35,816 nucleotides of DNA from Chitinophaga pinensis (lineage in GTDB: Bacteria > Bacteroidota > Bacteroidia > Chitinophagales > LD1). Shown here piece by piece: positions 1 to 8,610 of this stretch. Both the position numbers and the translations under genes were made by a program. A model generated the notes under the pieces. That model saw only the letters and a list, made by a program, of their open reading frames with translations, was not told the origin of the DNA and made no database searches. The stretch spans positions 1-35,816 of the forward strand of contig CAMBIM010000007.1 of the NCBI GenBank assembly GCA_945867505.1, in the 5' to 3' direction. The stretch's first letter is position 1; every line of letters begins with the position of its first letter.

Positions 1-962
1 TGAACTCCATTATCATCATTACCGATGGCAACGAGAACTGCGATGGTAATCCGTGCGCAGCTTCGCAGAAGTTGTTAGACAAAAGGATTTCGCTTCGTCC
101 GTTTATTGTAGGCTTAAATGGCGGAGAAAATTTTATTGACAAACTAAAATGTATAGGCGCTGTGCTGGACACTAAAGACGAAGCATCACTTTACAACACC
201 GTGGGTGTAATTATTAAGCAAACGCTCAATACTACCACCACCCAGGTGAATTTGCTCGACCAAAACGGCAGCCCAACCATTACCAATATATCGTTTACAC
301 TTTACGACCACGCCAGCGGAAAAATTCTTTACAACTTTGTGCATACACTTAACGAAAAAGGAAATCCTGATACACTTTATCTAGACCCTGTTGGCGTTTA
401 CGATTTAGAATTGCATACCACACCCACTATTCGCAAAGACAATATTGAGTTAACCGCAGGCATACACAATATTATTGCAATAGACGTTCCTGCCGGTAAG
501 TTAAATGCAGAATGTTTGCAAGCCAATTATGCTAACAACGATGCGCAGGTTGTAGTGCGAGAAAAATCTCAGCAGCGCGGAATATTAAACGTGCAGGATT
601 TAAACTCGCCAGAAAATTATCTGCAAGGGAATTATGAGTTAGAAATTTTGACCAATCCTGAAACAGTTTCAGAAGCCGCAGTATTGGCCATGAACGAAAC
701 TAAAATGACATTGAAGAACTATGGCACAGTTTCTTTAATGGCGAGCGAAAATTTATTGACGAGTATTTATCAATGGAAAAACAGAAGATTAGAAATGGTA
801 GACCGATGGGAAATGAAAGCCAAAACCGAAAGCCGAAAACTGCAACCCGGAGAATATTGGTTGGTTTATAAAACCATTAGCAGTTATGAAAGTGAATCGA
901 CCCGCACGCAAACGTTTAAGGTAGAAGAAGGTAATGTGGTGGTTTTAAATTTGGCTAAATGA
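1..962 (+). CDS. von Willebrand factor A (vWA)-like protein, C-terminal part (5' truncated by window edge)
   Basis: Frame stays open to base 3 (NSIIIITDGNENCDGNPCAASQKLLDKRISLRPFIVGLNG...). Colinear with the vWA region of the next ORF (NVLIIITDGEDACDRDPC...LRPFVIG). The listed TTG start at 72 is only a truncation artefact. Confidence 0.85.
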   Translation, partial: NSIIIITDGNENCDGNPCAASQKLLDKRISLRPFIVGLNGGENFIDKLKCIGAVLDTKDEASLYNTVGVIIKQTLNTTTTQVNLLDQNGSPTITNISFTLYDHASGKILYNFVHTLNEKGNPDTLYLDPVGVYDLELHTTPTIRKDNIELTAGIHNIIAIDVPAGKLNAECLQANYANNDAQVVVREKSQQRGILNVQDLNSPENYLQGNYELEILTNPETVSEAAVLAMNETKMTLKNYGTVSLMASENLLTSIYQWKNRRLEMVDRWEMKAKTESRKLQPGEYWLVYKTISSYESESTRTQTFKVEEGNVVVLNLAK

Positions 963-2365
963 AAAAACAGTTTACAGTTGGCAGTTTACAGTTGGCAACT
1001 AATACAAAGGTGTTTCTCTGTATTTTTATTGCCTACTGCTTACTGCCTACTGTCGCTTTTTCTCAAGAGCGTACCCGCATCCTCTTTCTTCTTGATGCAT
1101 CGTTGAGTATGAAAAACGAATGGAAAGGCGGGAGCAAATGGAACGTGGCAACCTCTTCGCTTTTAGAAATTGCCGACAGTATTTCAAAAATTCCGAATGT
1201 AGAAATGGGTCTGCGCGTGTTTGGCGATTTATATCCCGAGCCGGATAAAAATTGCGGAGATACCCGATTGGCAATTTCGTTCGATACCAATAACGTTTCA
1301 AAATTCAGAAGAAAGTTCGAAGAGCTACGACCAAAAGGAATTACACCTTTGGTGTATTCTATAGAAAAAGCAGCACTTGATTTTGGCGATAAGGGAACAA
1401 AAAATGTGTTGATAATAATTACCGATGGCGAAGATGCCTGCGACCGCGACCCCTGTTCAGTTGGTTTTATTTTGCAGCAGCACAATGTTATTCTTCGTCC
1501 GTTTGTTATTGGTATGAGTTTGCAGCAAAACGTTTTTGCAAAAATGAATTGCATGGGGCAACTCTTTAATACCAACGACCATGCTGAATTTTCTGATGCA
1601 CTAAATACCGCAGTGCTAGAATCTATTGCCAAAACAACTTTGCAGATAAACCTGAACGATGTTAACGGCAAACCCACCGAAACGGCTGTGAATATGACGC
1701 TTTACGATATAGAATTAAATCAACCTAAGTATAACTTCTACCATACGTTGAATGCACGAGGCTTGCCCGATACCATTTCTGTTTCCCATATGTTTAAGTA
1801 TCGCTTACAGGTGCATACTATTCCACCAATAATTAAAGATAGTATTGTGTTGCGCAGAAACACGCACAACGTTATTACTCTAAACGCACCACAAGGTTTT
1901 TTGAATTTTGTTTTGCAGGGAACAACCTCCCAGGTTCACGCCACCGACCGCATTAAATGTTTGGTGCATTTAACGGGCAAATACGAAACGCTGAATGTGC
2001 AGCGTATTAACACAAAAGAAAAATATCTGTGCGGCAATTACGACCTCGAAGTGCTGACCCTTCCGCGATTGACTGTGAAAAATGTAAAGATTGATCAAGG
2101 CAAAACCACCGATGTGCAGATTCCAACTCCGGGCATTTTGACTATTAACAAAACGTTTGAGGCGTACGGAGGGATTTTTATTGTAGAAAAGGGGGCTATG
2201 GGAAAAATCTACGAACTGCATTTGAAAGATAAACAGGAAACGCTGGCACTGCAGCCCGGCAAATACCGTTTGGTTTACCGTTCTAAGAATGCCCGAACAA
2301 TCCACACTAGTGTAGATAAAGAGTTTGAGATAGTGAGTGGCGGAAGTTTAAGTTTGAAGCTTTAA
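959..2365 (+). CDS. Secreted vWA domain protein, tandem paralog of the upstream gene
   Basis: Signal peptide (CIFIAYCLLPTVAFSQ), MIDAS-like DASLSMK, IIITDGEDACDRDPC. ATGA 4-nt overlap with upstream stop. Confidence 0.88.
   Translation: MKKQFTVGSLQLATNTKVFLCIFIAYCLLPTVAFSQERTRILFLLDASLSMKNEWKGGSKWNVATSSLLEIADSISKIPNVEMGLRVFGDLYPEPDKNCGDTRLAISFDTNNVSKFRRKFEELRPKGITPLVYSIEKAALDFGDKGTKNVLIIITDGEDACDRDPCSVGFILQQHNVILRPFVIGMSLQQNVFAKMNCMGQLFNTNDHAEFSDALNTAVLESIAKTTLQINLNDVNGKPTETAVNMTLYDIELNQPKYNFYHTLNARGLPDTISVSHMFKYRLQVHTIPPIIKDSIVLRRNTHNVITLNAPQGFLNFVLQGTTSQVHATDRIKCLVHLTGKYETLNVQRINTKEKYLCGNYDLEVLTLPRLTVKNVKIDQGKTTDVQIPTPGILTINKTFEAYGGIFIVEKGAMGKIYELHLKDKQETLALQPGKYRLVYRSKNARTIHTSVDKEFEIVSGGSLSLKL
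968..1000 (+). repeat. Mini-repeat family A (CAGTTTACAGTTGGCAGTTTACAGTTGGCAACT)
   Basis: Two direct copies of CAGTTTACAGTTGGCA; core CAGTTGGCAA recurs inverted at 30339-30370. Confidence 0.75.
1030..1057 (+). repeat. Mini-repeat family B (TGCCTACTGCTTACTGCCTACTGTCGCT)
   Basis: TACTGCCTACTGTCGCT (1041-1057) matches TACTGCCTACTGACGCT at 8817-8833, 16 of 17 bases. Confidence 0.75.
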
Positions 2366-2389
2366 ATCACTGGCCTAAATTCTTCCAAG

Positions 2390-3376
2390 ATGGCTTCAAC
2401 ACAAACACAAAAGGAAATGACCTTAGCAGATTTCGTTTCAACAGGAAAGAAAGACACCCGTTCTGGTTTTGGAGCAGGCATTTTAGAAGCAGGCAGAAAA
2501 AATGCAAATGTGGTAGCCCTTTGTGCCGACCTTGTAGGCTCTCTTAAACTGGAGGATTTTATTAAAGAATTTCCTGAACGCTTTGTGCAAACCGGTGTGG
2601 CGGAAGCCAACATGATTGGCATTGCGGCCGGTATGACCATTGGCGGCAAAATTCCTTTTGCTACAACCTTCGCCAACTTTGCTACCGGTAGAGTTTATGA
2701 TCAAATTCGTCAGAGTGTGGCGTATAGCGGAAAGAATGTAAAGATTGCTGCATCACACGCGGGGCTTACACTTGGTGAGGATGGAGCTACGCATCAAATT
2801 TTAGAAGACATTGGTTTAATGCAAATGCTGCCGGGAATGGTGGTTATCAATCCGTGCGATTACACCCAAACCAAAGAAGCAACTCTTGCAGCGGCAGAAT
2901 ATGTTGGTCCGGTTTATCTGCGCTTTGGCAGACCTGCATGGCCTATTTTTATGCCCGAAGGAAGTTTTAAACTGGGTAAGGCAATTTTGATGAACGAAGG
3001 AAAAGATGTAACCATTTTTGCCACCGGTCATTTGGTTTGGAAGGCAGTGGAAGCCGCTAAACAATTAGAGGCGGAAGGTCTTTCTGTGGAGCTGATAAAC
3101 ATTCACACCATAAAACCTTTGGATGCCGAAGCAGTTTTAAAGTCAGTTTCGAAAACTAAATGCGCTGTAGTTTGCGAAGAGCATAACCGCATTGGCGGAC
3201 TTGGTTCCGCTATTGCATCTTTGCTTGCGCAAGAACTGCCAACTCCTTTAGAATATGTAGCCGTGAACGATTCGTTTGGCGAAAGCGGAACACCTGACCA
3301 ATTGCTGGCTAAGTATGGTTTAGATACACCGGATGTGGTTGCTGCAGTTAAGAAAGTTGTTGCCCGCAAAAAATAG
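2390..3376 (+). CDS. Transketolase, C-terminal subunit (split transketolase family)
   Basis: RSGFGAGILEAG...VALCADLVGS...FVQTGVAEANMIGIAAGMTIGGKIPFATTFANFATGRVYDQIRQSVAY...HAGLTLGEDGATHQ...DIGLMQMLPGMVVINPCD: transketolase pyrimidine-binding and C-terminal domains. Confidence 0.92.
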   Translation: MASTQTQKEMTLADFVSTGKKDTRSGFGAGILEAGRKNANVVALCADLVGSLKLEDFIKEFPERFVQTGVAEANMIGIAAGMTIGGKIPFATTFANFATGRVYDQIRQSVAYSGKNVKIAASHAGLTLGEDGATHQILEDIGLMQMLPGMVVINPCDYTQTKEATLAAAEYVGPVYLRFGRPAWPIFMPEGSFKLGKAILMNEGKDVTIFATGHLVWKAVEAAKQLEAEGLSVELINIHTIKPLDAEAVLKSVSKTKCAVVCEEHNRIGGLGSAIASLLAQELPTPLEYVAVNDSFGESGTPDQLLAKYGLDTPDVVAAVKKVVARKK

Positions 3377-3429
3377 ATTGCATTTAAACCTTTTGTTAAA
3401 TTGTCTGTCAGAAGCGTAACCTTATACCC

Positions 3430-3996
3430 ATGACAGATAGAAAAATTCTTGACCTTTTTCATTCAGGCTCTGGTAAAGAGCGCGCGTTTACTTTGCTTAT
3501 TGAGCAATATCAGCAAAAAATTTATTGGCACATCCGCAGAATGGTGCAAGACCATGACGATGCCAACGATGTAATGCAAAACGTTTTTATTAAAGTATGG
3601 AATGCGCTCGAAAATTTCCGTGCCGATTCGCAGTTGTTTACCTGGTTGTATCGCATTGCTACGAACGAAACTATCTCGTTTATTAATTCAAGAAATAAAA
3701 AGGCTACTATCAGTTTTGATGGCGCTGATAGTGATGATGACGAGAATAATTATTCGCCATCCAATTATTTGAAAGGCGATGCGCAACCGATAGACGGGGA
3801 GAGTATTGAAGCACGTTTGCAAAAAGCAATTGAGAGTTTGCCCGACAAACAAAAGATGGTTTTCAATCTGCGCTATTACGATGAAATGCCTTACGAGCAA
3901 ATGAGCGAAGTGCTGGGCACCAGCGAAGGTGCGTTGAAGGCAAGCTATCACCATGCCGCGCAGAAGATTGAAAAATATTTACTGGGGCAAGATTAA
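3430..3996 (+). CDS. ECF-type RNA polymerase sigma-70 factor
   Basis: Region 2 (DDANDVMQNVFIKVWNALENFRADSQLFTWLYRIATNETISFI) and region 4 (LPDKQKMVFNLRYYDEMPYEQMSEVLGTSEGALKASYHHA). Confidence 0.95.
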   Translation: MTDRKILDLFHSGSGKERAFTLLIEQYQQKIYWHIRRMVQDHDDANDVMQNVFIKVWNALENFRADSQLFTWLYRIATNETISFINSRNKKATISFDGADSDDDENNYSPSNYLKGDAQPIDGESIEARLQKAIESLPDKQKMVFNLRYYDEMPYEQMSEVLGTSEGALKASYHHAAQKIEKYLLGQD

Positions 3997-4034
3997 ACTT
4001 TGATAAACACCGAACGTCAGACCGAAGCAAAACA

Positions 4035-4790
4035 ATGAAACCAAGCGAAACTATAGTAACGGAATTAAAGGAGATAGCACCGATGCTGTCTAAATTGGAG
4101 AAGAGAAATTTCTACTCGGTTCCCGAAAACTATTTCGTGAATTTTAAGAGCGAAATGTTAAAGCAAGTAAAGTTGAGCGGAGTAGAACAGGAATTGAAAT
4201 CTATTGCTCCCGCGTTATTGAAAGTTAAAATGCAAAGCGCAGTAGAAGTTCCCTATAATTATTTTAATTCCTTCTCTAGCGATTTAATGAAGAAGATTCG
4301 TGCAAATGAAGTGGCTGTTGAATTGAAAGAAATTGCACCAACACTTTCTGAAGCAGGAAAAATAAATCACCTAGAAGTTCCGACCAATTATTTCAATGCA
4401 TTCCCAGAACAAATGATGAAACGTATTGTTGTGGAACATAACACGAAGGAAGTTTCAGCAACTCAACGATGGTTAGAGGCATTAAACAATGTGATTGAAA
4501 ACATTTCTGTTGTTGTTTTCAGACCCAAGTATTCCTTTGCTTTTGCCGGTGTGGCTTCTATACTAATTGTTGCATCAATGCTGTTTACACATGTACAAGA
4601 ACAATGTGCCGATGTAGATTGCAAAATGGCAATGCTCTCCAACGAGGAACTGAATACGTATTTAGATAGCGGAACTGATGAAGAAATTTTTGAGACAGAG
4701 TTTAACACTAAGCAAACCAGCGAACAAGCCATTGAAAACGTATTGAGCAACGTAAGCGATGAAGAATTGAATAATGCCTTAGCAAACTAA
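4035..4790 (+). CDS. Putative membrane anti-sigma-like protein with three N-terminal 43-aa repeats
   Basis: Directly downstream of ECF sigma; single TM (FAFAGVASILIVASMLF); three ELKxIAP...VPxNYFxxF repeats. Confidence 0.7.
   Translation: MKPSETIVTELKEIAPMLSKLEKRNFYSVPENYFVNFKSEMLKQVKLSGVEQELKSIAPALLKVKMQSAVEVPYNYFNSFSSDLMKKIRANEVAVELKEIAPTLSEAGKINHLEVPTNYFNAFPEQMMKRIVVEHNTKEVSATQRWLEALNNVIENISVVVFRPKYSFAFAGVASILIVASMLFTHVQEQCADVDCKMAMLSNEELNTYLDSGTDEEIFETEFNTKQTSEQAIENVLSNVSDEELNNALAN
4062..4448 (+). repeat. Three in-frame 129-nt/43-aa tandem protein repeats
   Basis: ELKEIAPMLSKLEKRNFYSVPENYFVNF.. / ELKSIAPALLKVKMQSAVEVPYNYFNSF.. / ELKEIAPTLSEAGKINHLEVPTNYFNAF.., exact 43-aa spacing. Confidence 0.9.
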
Positions 4791-4800
4791 AACAATAAAA

Positions 4801-5274
4801 ATGAGAACAATGAAAAACATAATGACAGTTGCTATATTATTAGCAGTGATTTTTGCCGCAAACGCGCAGGCTCCACAACAACCGCTACGCGAGCCAGGCG
4901 GTAAAGGGGAGAAAATTGAAGCCCTGCGTATAGCTTTTATTTCGCAGCAATTAAACCTTACACCGCCAGAAGCGCAAAAGTTTTGGCCGGTTTACAATCA
5001 GTTTAATGGCGATATGAAAACGCTACGTCAAAACTTTAAGATGGATGCAAACGGACAATTAACTGCTGACCAGCAATTAGATTTTGAGCAGAAGAAGTTG
5101 GATTTAAAGAAGAAATATAAAAGCCAATATGAGGCCGCTATTGGAAAAGATAAAGTTAACCAGTTGTATAATTTAGAAAAGCAGTTTCATGATAAGTTGA
5201 AAGAAATGCGCGACCAACGCCAACAAAACGGAAACGGGCAGCACGGTGGAGGAAAGCAAGGGGGAAGATTTTAA
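4801..5274 (+). CDS. Small secreted protein, Spy/CpxP-like helical type
   Basis: Signal peptide (MTVAILLAVIFAANAQA), then FISQQLNLTPPEAQKFWPVYNQFNGDMKTLRQ and charged helical C-terminus. Confidence 0.6.
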   Translation: MRTMKNIMTVAILLAVIFAANAQAPQQPLREPGGKGEKIEALRIAFISQQLNLTPPEAQKFWPVYNQFNGDMKTLRQNFKMDANGQLTADQQLDFEQKKLDLKKKYKSQYEAAIGKDKVNQLYNLEKQFHDKLKEMRDQRQQNGNGQHGGGKQGGRF

Positions 5275-5293
5275 TTGATGGAAGTTTTAAAAT

Positions 5294-5331
5294 AAAAAGG
5301 GCGTTCCGCAATTCTGCAGAACGCCCTTTTT
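5294..5331. terminator. Rho-independent-like hairpin
   Basis: AAAAAGGGCGTTC (5294-5306) pairs with GAACGCCCTTTTT (5319-5331), followed by T-rich tract. Confidence 0.85.
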
Positions 5332-5346
5332 ATTTTTTTCAAATCG

Positions 5347-5376
5347 TTGGCAATTCATCATTAGCTTTTACATTCG
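5347..5376 (+). promoter_or_regulatory. Putative Bacteroidota primary-sigma promoter for fumC
   Basis: TTG (5347-5349) - 19 nt - TACATTCG (5369-5376), near the TTTG-N19-TAnnTTTG consensus; 20 nt before ATG. Confidence 0.5.
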
Positions 5377-5396
5377 CCCTCGCTAAAACAAAATAA

Positions 5397-6800
5397 ATGG
5401 CTGAATTCAGAAAAGAAAAAGATACGATGGGAATTGTAGAAGTTCCCGCTAATGTTTATTGGGGCGCCCAAACACAACGCTCTATAGAGAATTTTCAAAT
5501 AGCGCAGGATATAAATAGAATGCCGAAAGAAATTATTGGCGCGTTTGCTTATCTTAAAAAAGCTGCTGCGCTTACCAATTTTGATGCCGGTGTTTTAGAA
5601 AAATCTAAAGCAGAAATTATTGGCACAGTGTGCGATGAAATTCTTGCAGGTAAATTAGATGACCAGTTTCCGCTTGTAGTTTGGCAAACCGGTTCGGGCA
5701 CGCAAAGTAATATGAACGTAAACGAAGTGGTAGCTTACCGTGCTCACGTTTTGCTTGGCGGAAGTTTATTAGATGAAAAAAAGCAATTGAACCCGAACGA
5801 TGATGTCAACAAATCACAATCGAGCAACGATACTTTCCCCACGGCCATGCACATTGCGGCGTATAAAATTTTAATGGAGGTAACTCTACCAGGAATTAAA
5901 AAACTGCGTGACACGCTTGCCTTAAAATCGAAAGAGTTTATGGGTGTTGTTAAAATCGGTAGAACGCACTTGATGGATGCTACTCCGCTCACACTTGGTC
6001 AGGAAATTTCGGGTTACGTATCGCAACTTAACCACGGTATAAAAGCAGTTGAAAACACACTTTCGCATTTATCAGAACTTGCTCTTGGCGGAACAGCTGT
6101 TGGAACAGGAATTAATACACCACCTAATTATGATGTAAACGTAGCTAAGCATATTGCTACTCTTACAGGTCTGCCATTTATTACTGCAGAAAATAAATTT
6201 GAAGCGTTGGCGGCTCATGATGCCATTGTAGAAGCGCATGGTGCATTAAAAACGGTTGCTTGCTCGCTTATGAAAATTGCGAACGATATTCGTTTGCTTT
6301 CAAGCGGTCCGCGTTGCGGTATTGGTGAGCTTTTTATTCCAGATAACGAACCGGGTTCATCTATTATGCCGGGCAAAGTAAATCCAACCCAATGCGAAGC
6401 CATGACCATGGTAGCTGCGCAAGTTTTGGGTAACGATGTTGCCATTAACATTGGTGGAGCAACCGGCCATTTCGAATTGAATGTTTTTAAACCGGTAATG
6501 ATTTACAACTTCCTACATAGTGCGCGTTTGATTGGCGATGTATGTGTTTCCTTCAACGATAAATGTGCAATAGGAATAAAACCAATTGAAGAAAATATTA
6601 AGAACAACTTAAATAACTCGTTGATGCTGGTAACGGCACTCAACACAAAAATTGGTTATTATAAAGCAGCCGAAATTGCTCAAACAGCCCACAAAAACGG
6701 AAAGACTTTAAAGCAAACAGCTGTTGACTTAGGCTACCTAACAGCCGAAGAATTTGACCAATGGGTTGACCCTAAAACAATGGTTGGTAATTTGAACTGA
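5397..6800 (+). CDS. fumC: Class II fumarate hydratase
   Basis: [51 protein letters not shown] signature. Confidence 0.96.
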   Translation: MAEFRKEKDTMGIVEVPANVYWGAQTQRSIENFQIAQDINRMPKEIIGAFAYLKKAAALTNFDAGVLEKSKAEIIGTVCDEILAGKLDDQFPLVVWQTGSGTQSNMNVNEVVAYRAHVLLGGSLLDEKKQLNPNDDVNKSQSSNDTFPTAMHIAAYKILMEVTLPGIKKLRDTLALKSKEFMGVVKIGRTHLMDATPLTLGQEISGYVSQLNHGIKAVENTLSHLSELALGGTAVGTGINTPPNYDVNVAKHIATLTGLPFITAENKFEALAAHDAIVEAHGALKTVACSLMKIANDIRLLSSGPRCGIGELFIPDNEPGSSIMPGKVNPTQCEAMTMVAAQVLGNDVAINIGGATGHFELNVFKPVMIYNFLHSARLIGDVCVSFNDKCAIGIKPIEENIKNNLNNSLMLVTALNTKIGYYKAAEIAQTAHKNGKTLKQTAVDLGYLTAEEFDQWVDPKTMVGNLN

Positions 6801-6834
6801 ATTAGTTTTATACATTCACGCCACAAAAATTAAC

Positions 6835-7647
6835 ATGAAAAAACTTTACTTCTTTATCACATCAGTGCTTTTTAGCATTCAAACAATTTTTGCAGCAGGC
6901 TGCACCATTGATTCTACTAACACACAATTTTTTTCTCCAAGGCCAGACAGTATTCCTTGTATTGAAAGAGGCGTGGCTTACACACAAATAATTCAAATTA
7001 ATATTCCTAGCTCAATTGATATAGGACCCTTTGTAGGTTTCCCTGCGGGCATAATTATTCTAACTGTTGACTCCATGCAAATTGATTCATTAACAGGTTT
7101 CCCAACAGGATTATTATACGAGCTAAATCCGGCATCTGGTCATTTTTTAGGTGGCGATAATGGATGTTCTCAAGTTTCTGGAACTACCAATGACCCCACA
7201 GGAAATTATCCATTGAGTGTTAATGGAACAATTTCAGTAAGTGGTATTCCCGGAGGCTTCGGCTTTCCACCAGATACTACCTTTGATTTAGCGCAAGCGC
7301 AAGGTATGTCGGGCATGTTTAACTTATCTGTAGATGTGATTAATACTGGAGATGTTTGTCGCCCAAGTACTAGTATTCGCGATTTTAATGCAGAGTTAAA
7401 TTCGCTTGTTCAGGTTTATCCAAACCCAAACAATGGAGTTTTTGATTTACGTTTAAATGCTGGCAGAAGAATAAATGGCGAAGTTGTAATTGTGGATGTT
7501 ACCGGAAGAAGCGTTTATTCGCAGCCGCTTGATGTGGTTGGTTTATACAATACGACTATCAATCTTTCGCAATTTGGCAAAGGGCTTTACACCGTTCAAA
7601 TTAGAACTTCAGAAGGCTTTGCATCAAAAAGCATTTCAATTGAATAA
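6835..7647 (+). CDS. T9SS type A sorting-domain secreted protein
   Basis: Signal peptide; C-terminal VYPNPNNGVFDLRL...GEVVIVDVTGRSVYSQ...GLYTVQIRTSEG. Confidence 0.85.
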   Translation: MKKLYFFITSVLFSIQTIFAAGCTIDSTNTQFFSPRPDSIPCIERGVAYTQIIQINIPSSIDIGPFVGFPAGIIILTVDSMQIDSLTGFPTGLLYELNPASGHFLGGDNGCSQVSGTTNDPTGNYPLSVNGTISVSGIPGGFGFPPDTTFDLAQAQGMSGMFNLSVDVINTGDVCRPSTSIRDFNAELNSLVQVYPNPNNGVFDLRLNAGRRINGEVVIVDVTGRSVYSQPLDVVGLYNTTINLSQFGKGLYTVQIRTSEGFASKSISIE

Positions 7648-7698
7648 TCTTACTTATTTTTAAACTTCATTAAACATAAAAACAACCAAAAACAGAAA

Positions 7699-8484
7699 AT
7701 GAAAAAAATCTACTCTTTGCTGGCTTCAGTGCTTTTTGCCTTTGCCGCACACGCTCAATGCACTATTGACCAAAACAACACAGATTTGTTTAACCCAAAC
7801 CCAAATAACGTACCATGTGCGCAAGTAGGAACGGCTTACAACCAAACTTTGCAATTTTATATTCCTGTATCCAGAGATATTACTGTTGTGGGTCAAAGTG
7901 TTACTGTTTTTATTGATTCAGTCGTTCTTAATACCGTTACAGGCTTACCTGCTGGATTAAACTGGACAGCAAATCCGGTTGGGCCTCTTTATTTACCAGA
8001 TACTCACGGTTGTGGTCAAACTGTTGGAACTACAAACGCTGCTCCGGGTAACTATCCTATTTCTTTTGACGGACGAGTTTACATGAACGGCTCTTTGTTT
8101 GGCTTTACCGTAGATACTTCATTTACTCTCGATCAACTAATACAACAGGAATACGGAAAAACATTCTCGATTGATGTGGTTGCACAAGGTGCATCTTGCA
8201 CTCCAACAGGAATCAATAATTTCAATGCTGCTTTAAACGCTGCTTTGTCAGTTTACCCTAACCCAAGCAACGGAAACTTTGAAGTTAGATTAAACGCTGC
8301 CAGCCGTGTAAACGGAACATTGAATATTGTAGATGTAACCGGAAGAATTGTTTACACGCAACCATTAGATGTAGTAGGTTTATACAACACAAGCGTTGAT
8401 TTAACTACTTTCTCTAAAGGTCTTTATACCGTTCAATTAAGAACGGCTAACGGTGTAGCTTCTAAGAGTATTTCGGTAGAGTAA
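7699..8484 (+). CDS. T9SS type A sorting-domain secreted protein, tandem paralog of 6835-7647
   Basis: Parallel architecture (CTIDxxNT...PCxxxGxAYxQ) and nearly matching sorting domain (VYPNPSNGNFEVRLNAASRVNGTLNIVDVTGRIVYTQPLDVVGLYNT). Confidence 0.85.
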   Translation: MKKIYSLLASVLFAFAAHAQCTIDQNNTDLFNPNPNNVPCAQVGTAYNQTLQFYIPVSRDITVVGQSVTVFIDSVVLNTVTGLPAGLNWTANPVGPLYLPDTHGCGQTVGTTNAAPGNYPISFDGRVYMNGSLFGFTVDTSFTLDQLIQQEYGKTFSIDVVAQGASCTPTGINNFNAALNAALSVYPNPSNGNFEVRLNAASRVNGTLNIVDVTGRIVYTQPLDVVGLYNTSVDLTTFSKGLYTVQLRTANGVASKSISVE

Positions 8485-8534
8485 CAATACCTCTCCTTCC
8501 CGCTAAAACGGGGTGAAACAAAAAGGGACTTTAA
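8484..8534. repeat. Mini-repeat family H-like (CCTCTCCTTCCCGCTAAAACGGGGTGAAACAAAAAGGGACTTTAAATA)
   Basis: GGGACTTTAAAT resembles GGGAACTTTAAATGC at 33165-33179; located exactly between two genes. Confidence 0.5.
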
Positions 8535-8572
8535 ATACAAACAGCCATTCTTTCGAGTGGCTGTTTGTATTT
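8533..8572. terminator. Hairpin between convergent genes (1)
   Basis: AAATACAAACAGCCA / TGGCTGTTTGTATTT, 15-bp stem, 10-nt loop. Confidence 0.75.
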
Positions 8573-8575
8573 TGT

Positions 8576-8608
8576 ATAAGTTCCACTTTTATAAAAAGTG
8601 GAACTTAT
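8576..8608. terminator. Hairpin between convergent genes (2)
   Basis: ATAAGTTCCACTTTT - ATA - AAAAGTGGAACTTAT, perfect 15-bp stem, abutting the purD stop. Confidence 0.65.
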
Positions 8609-8610
8609 GG

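Noticed and set aside
1063-1677. 204-aa minus-strand ORF (and the 84-aa ORF at 1047-1301)
   Set aside because: Fully antisense to the vWA gene; no recognisable protein features. Shadow of the coding strand.
6835-8484. Recent gene conversion between T9SS paralogs
   Set aside because: Only the sorting domains are close; mature regions differ widely, so selection on the sorting domain explains it.
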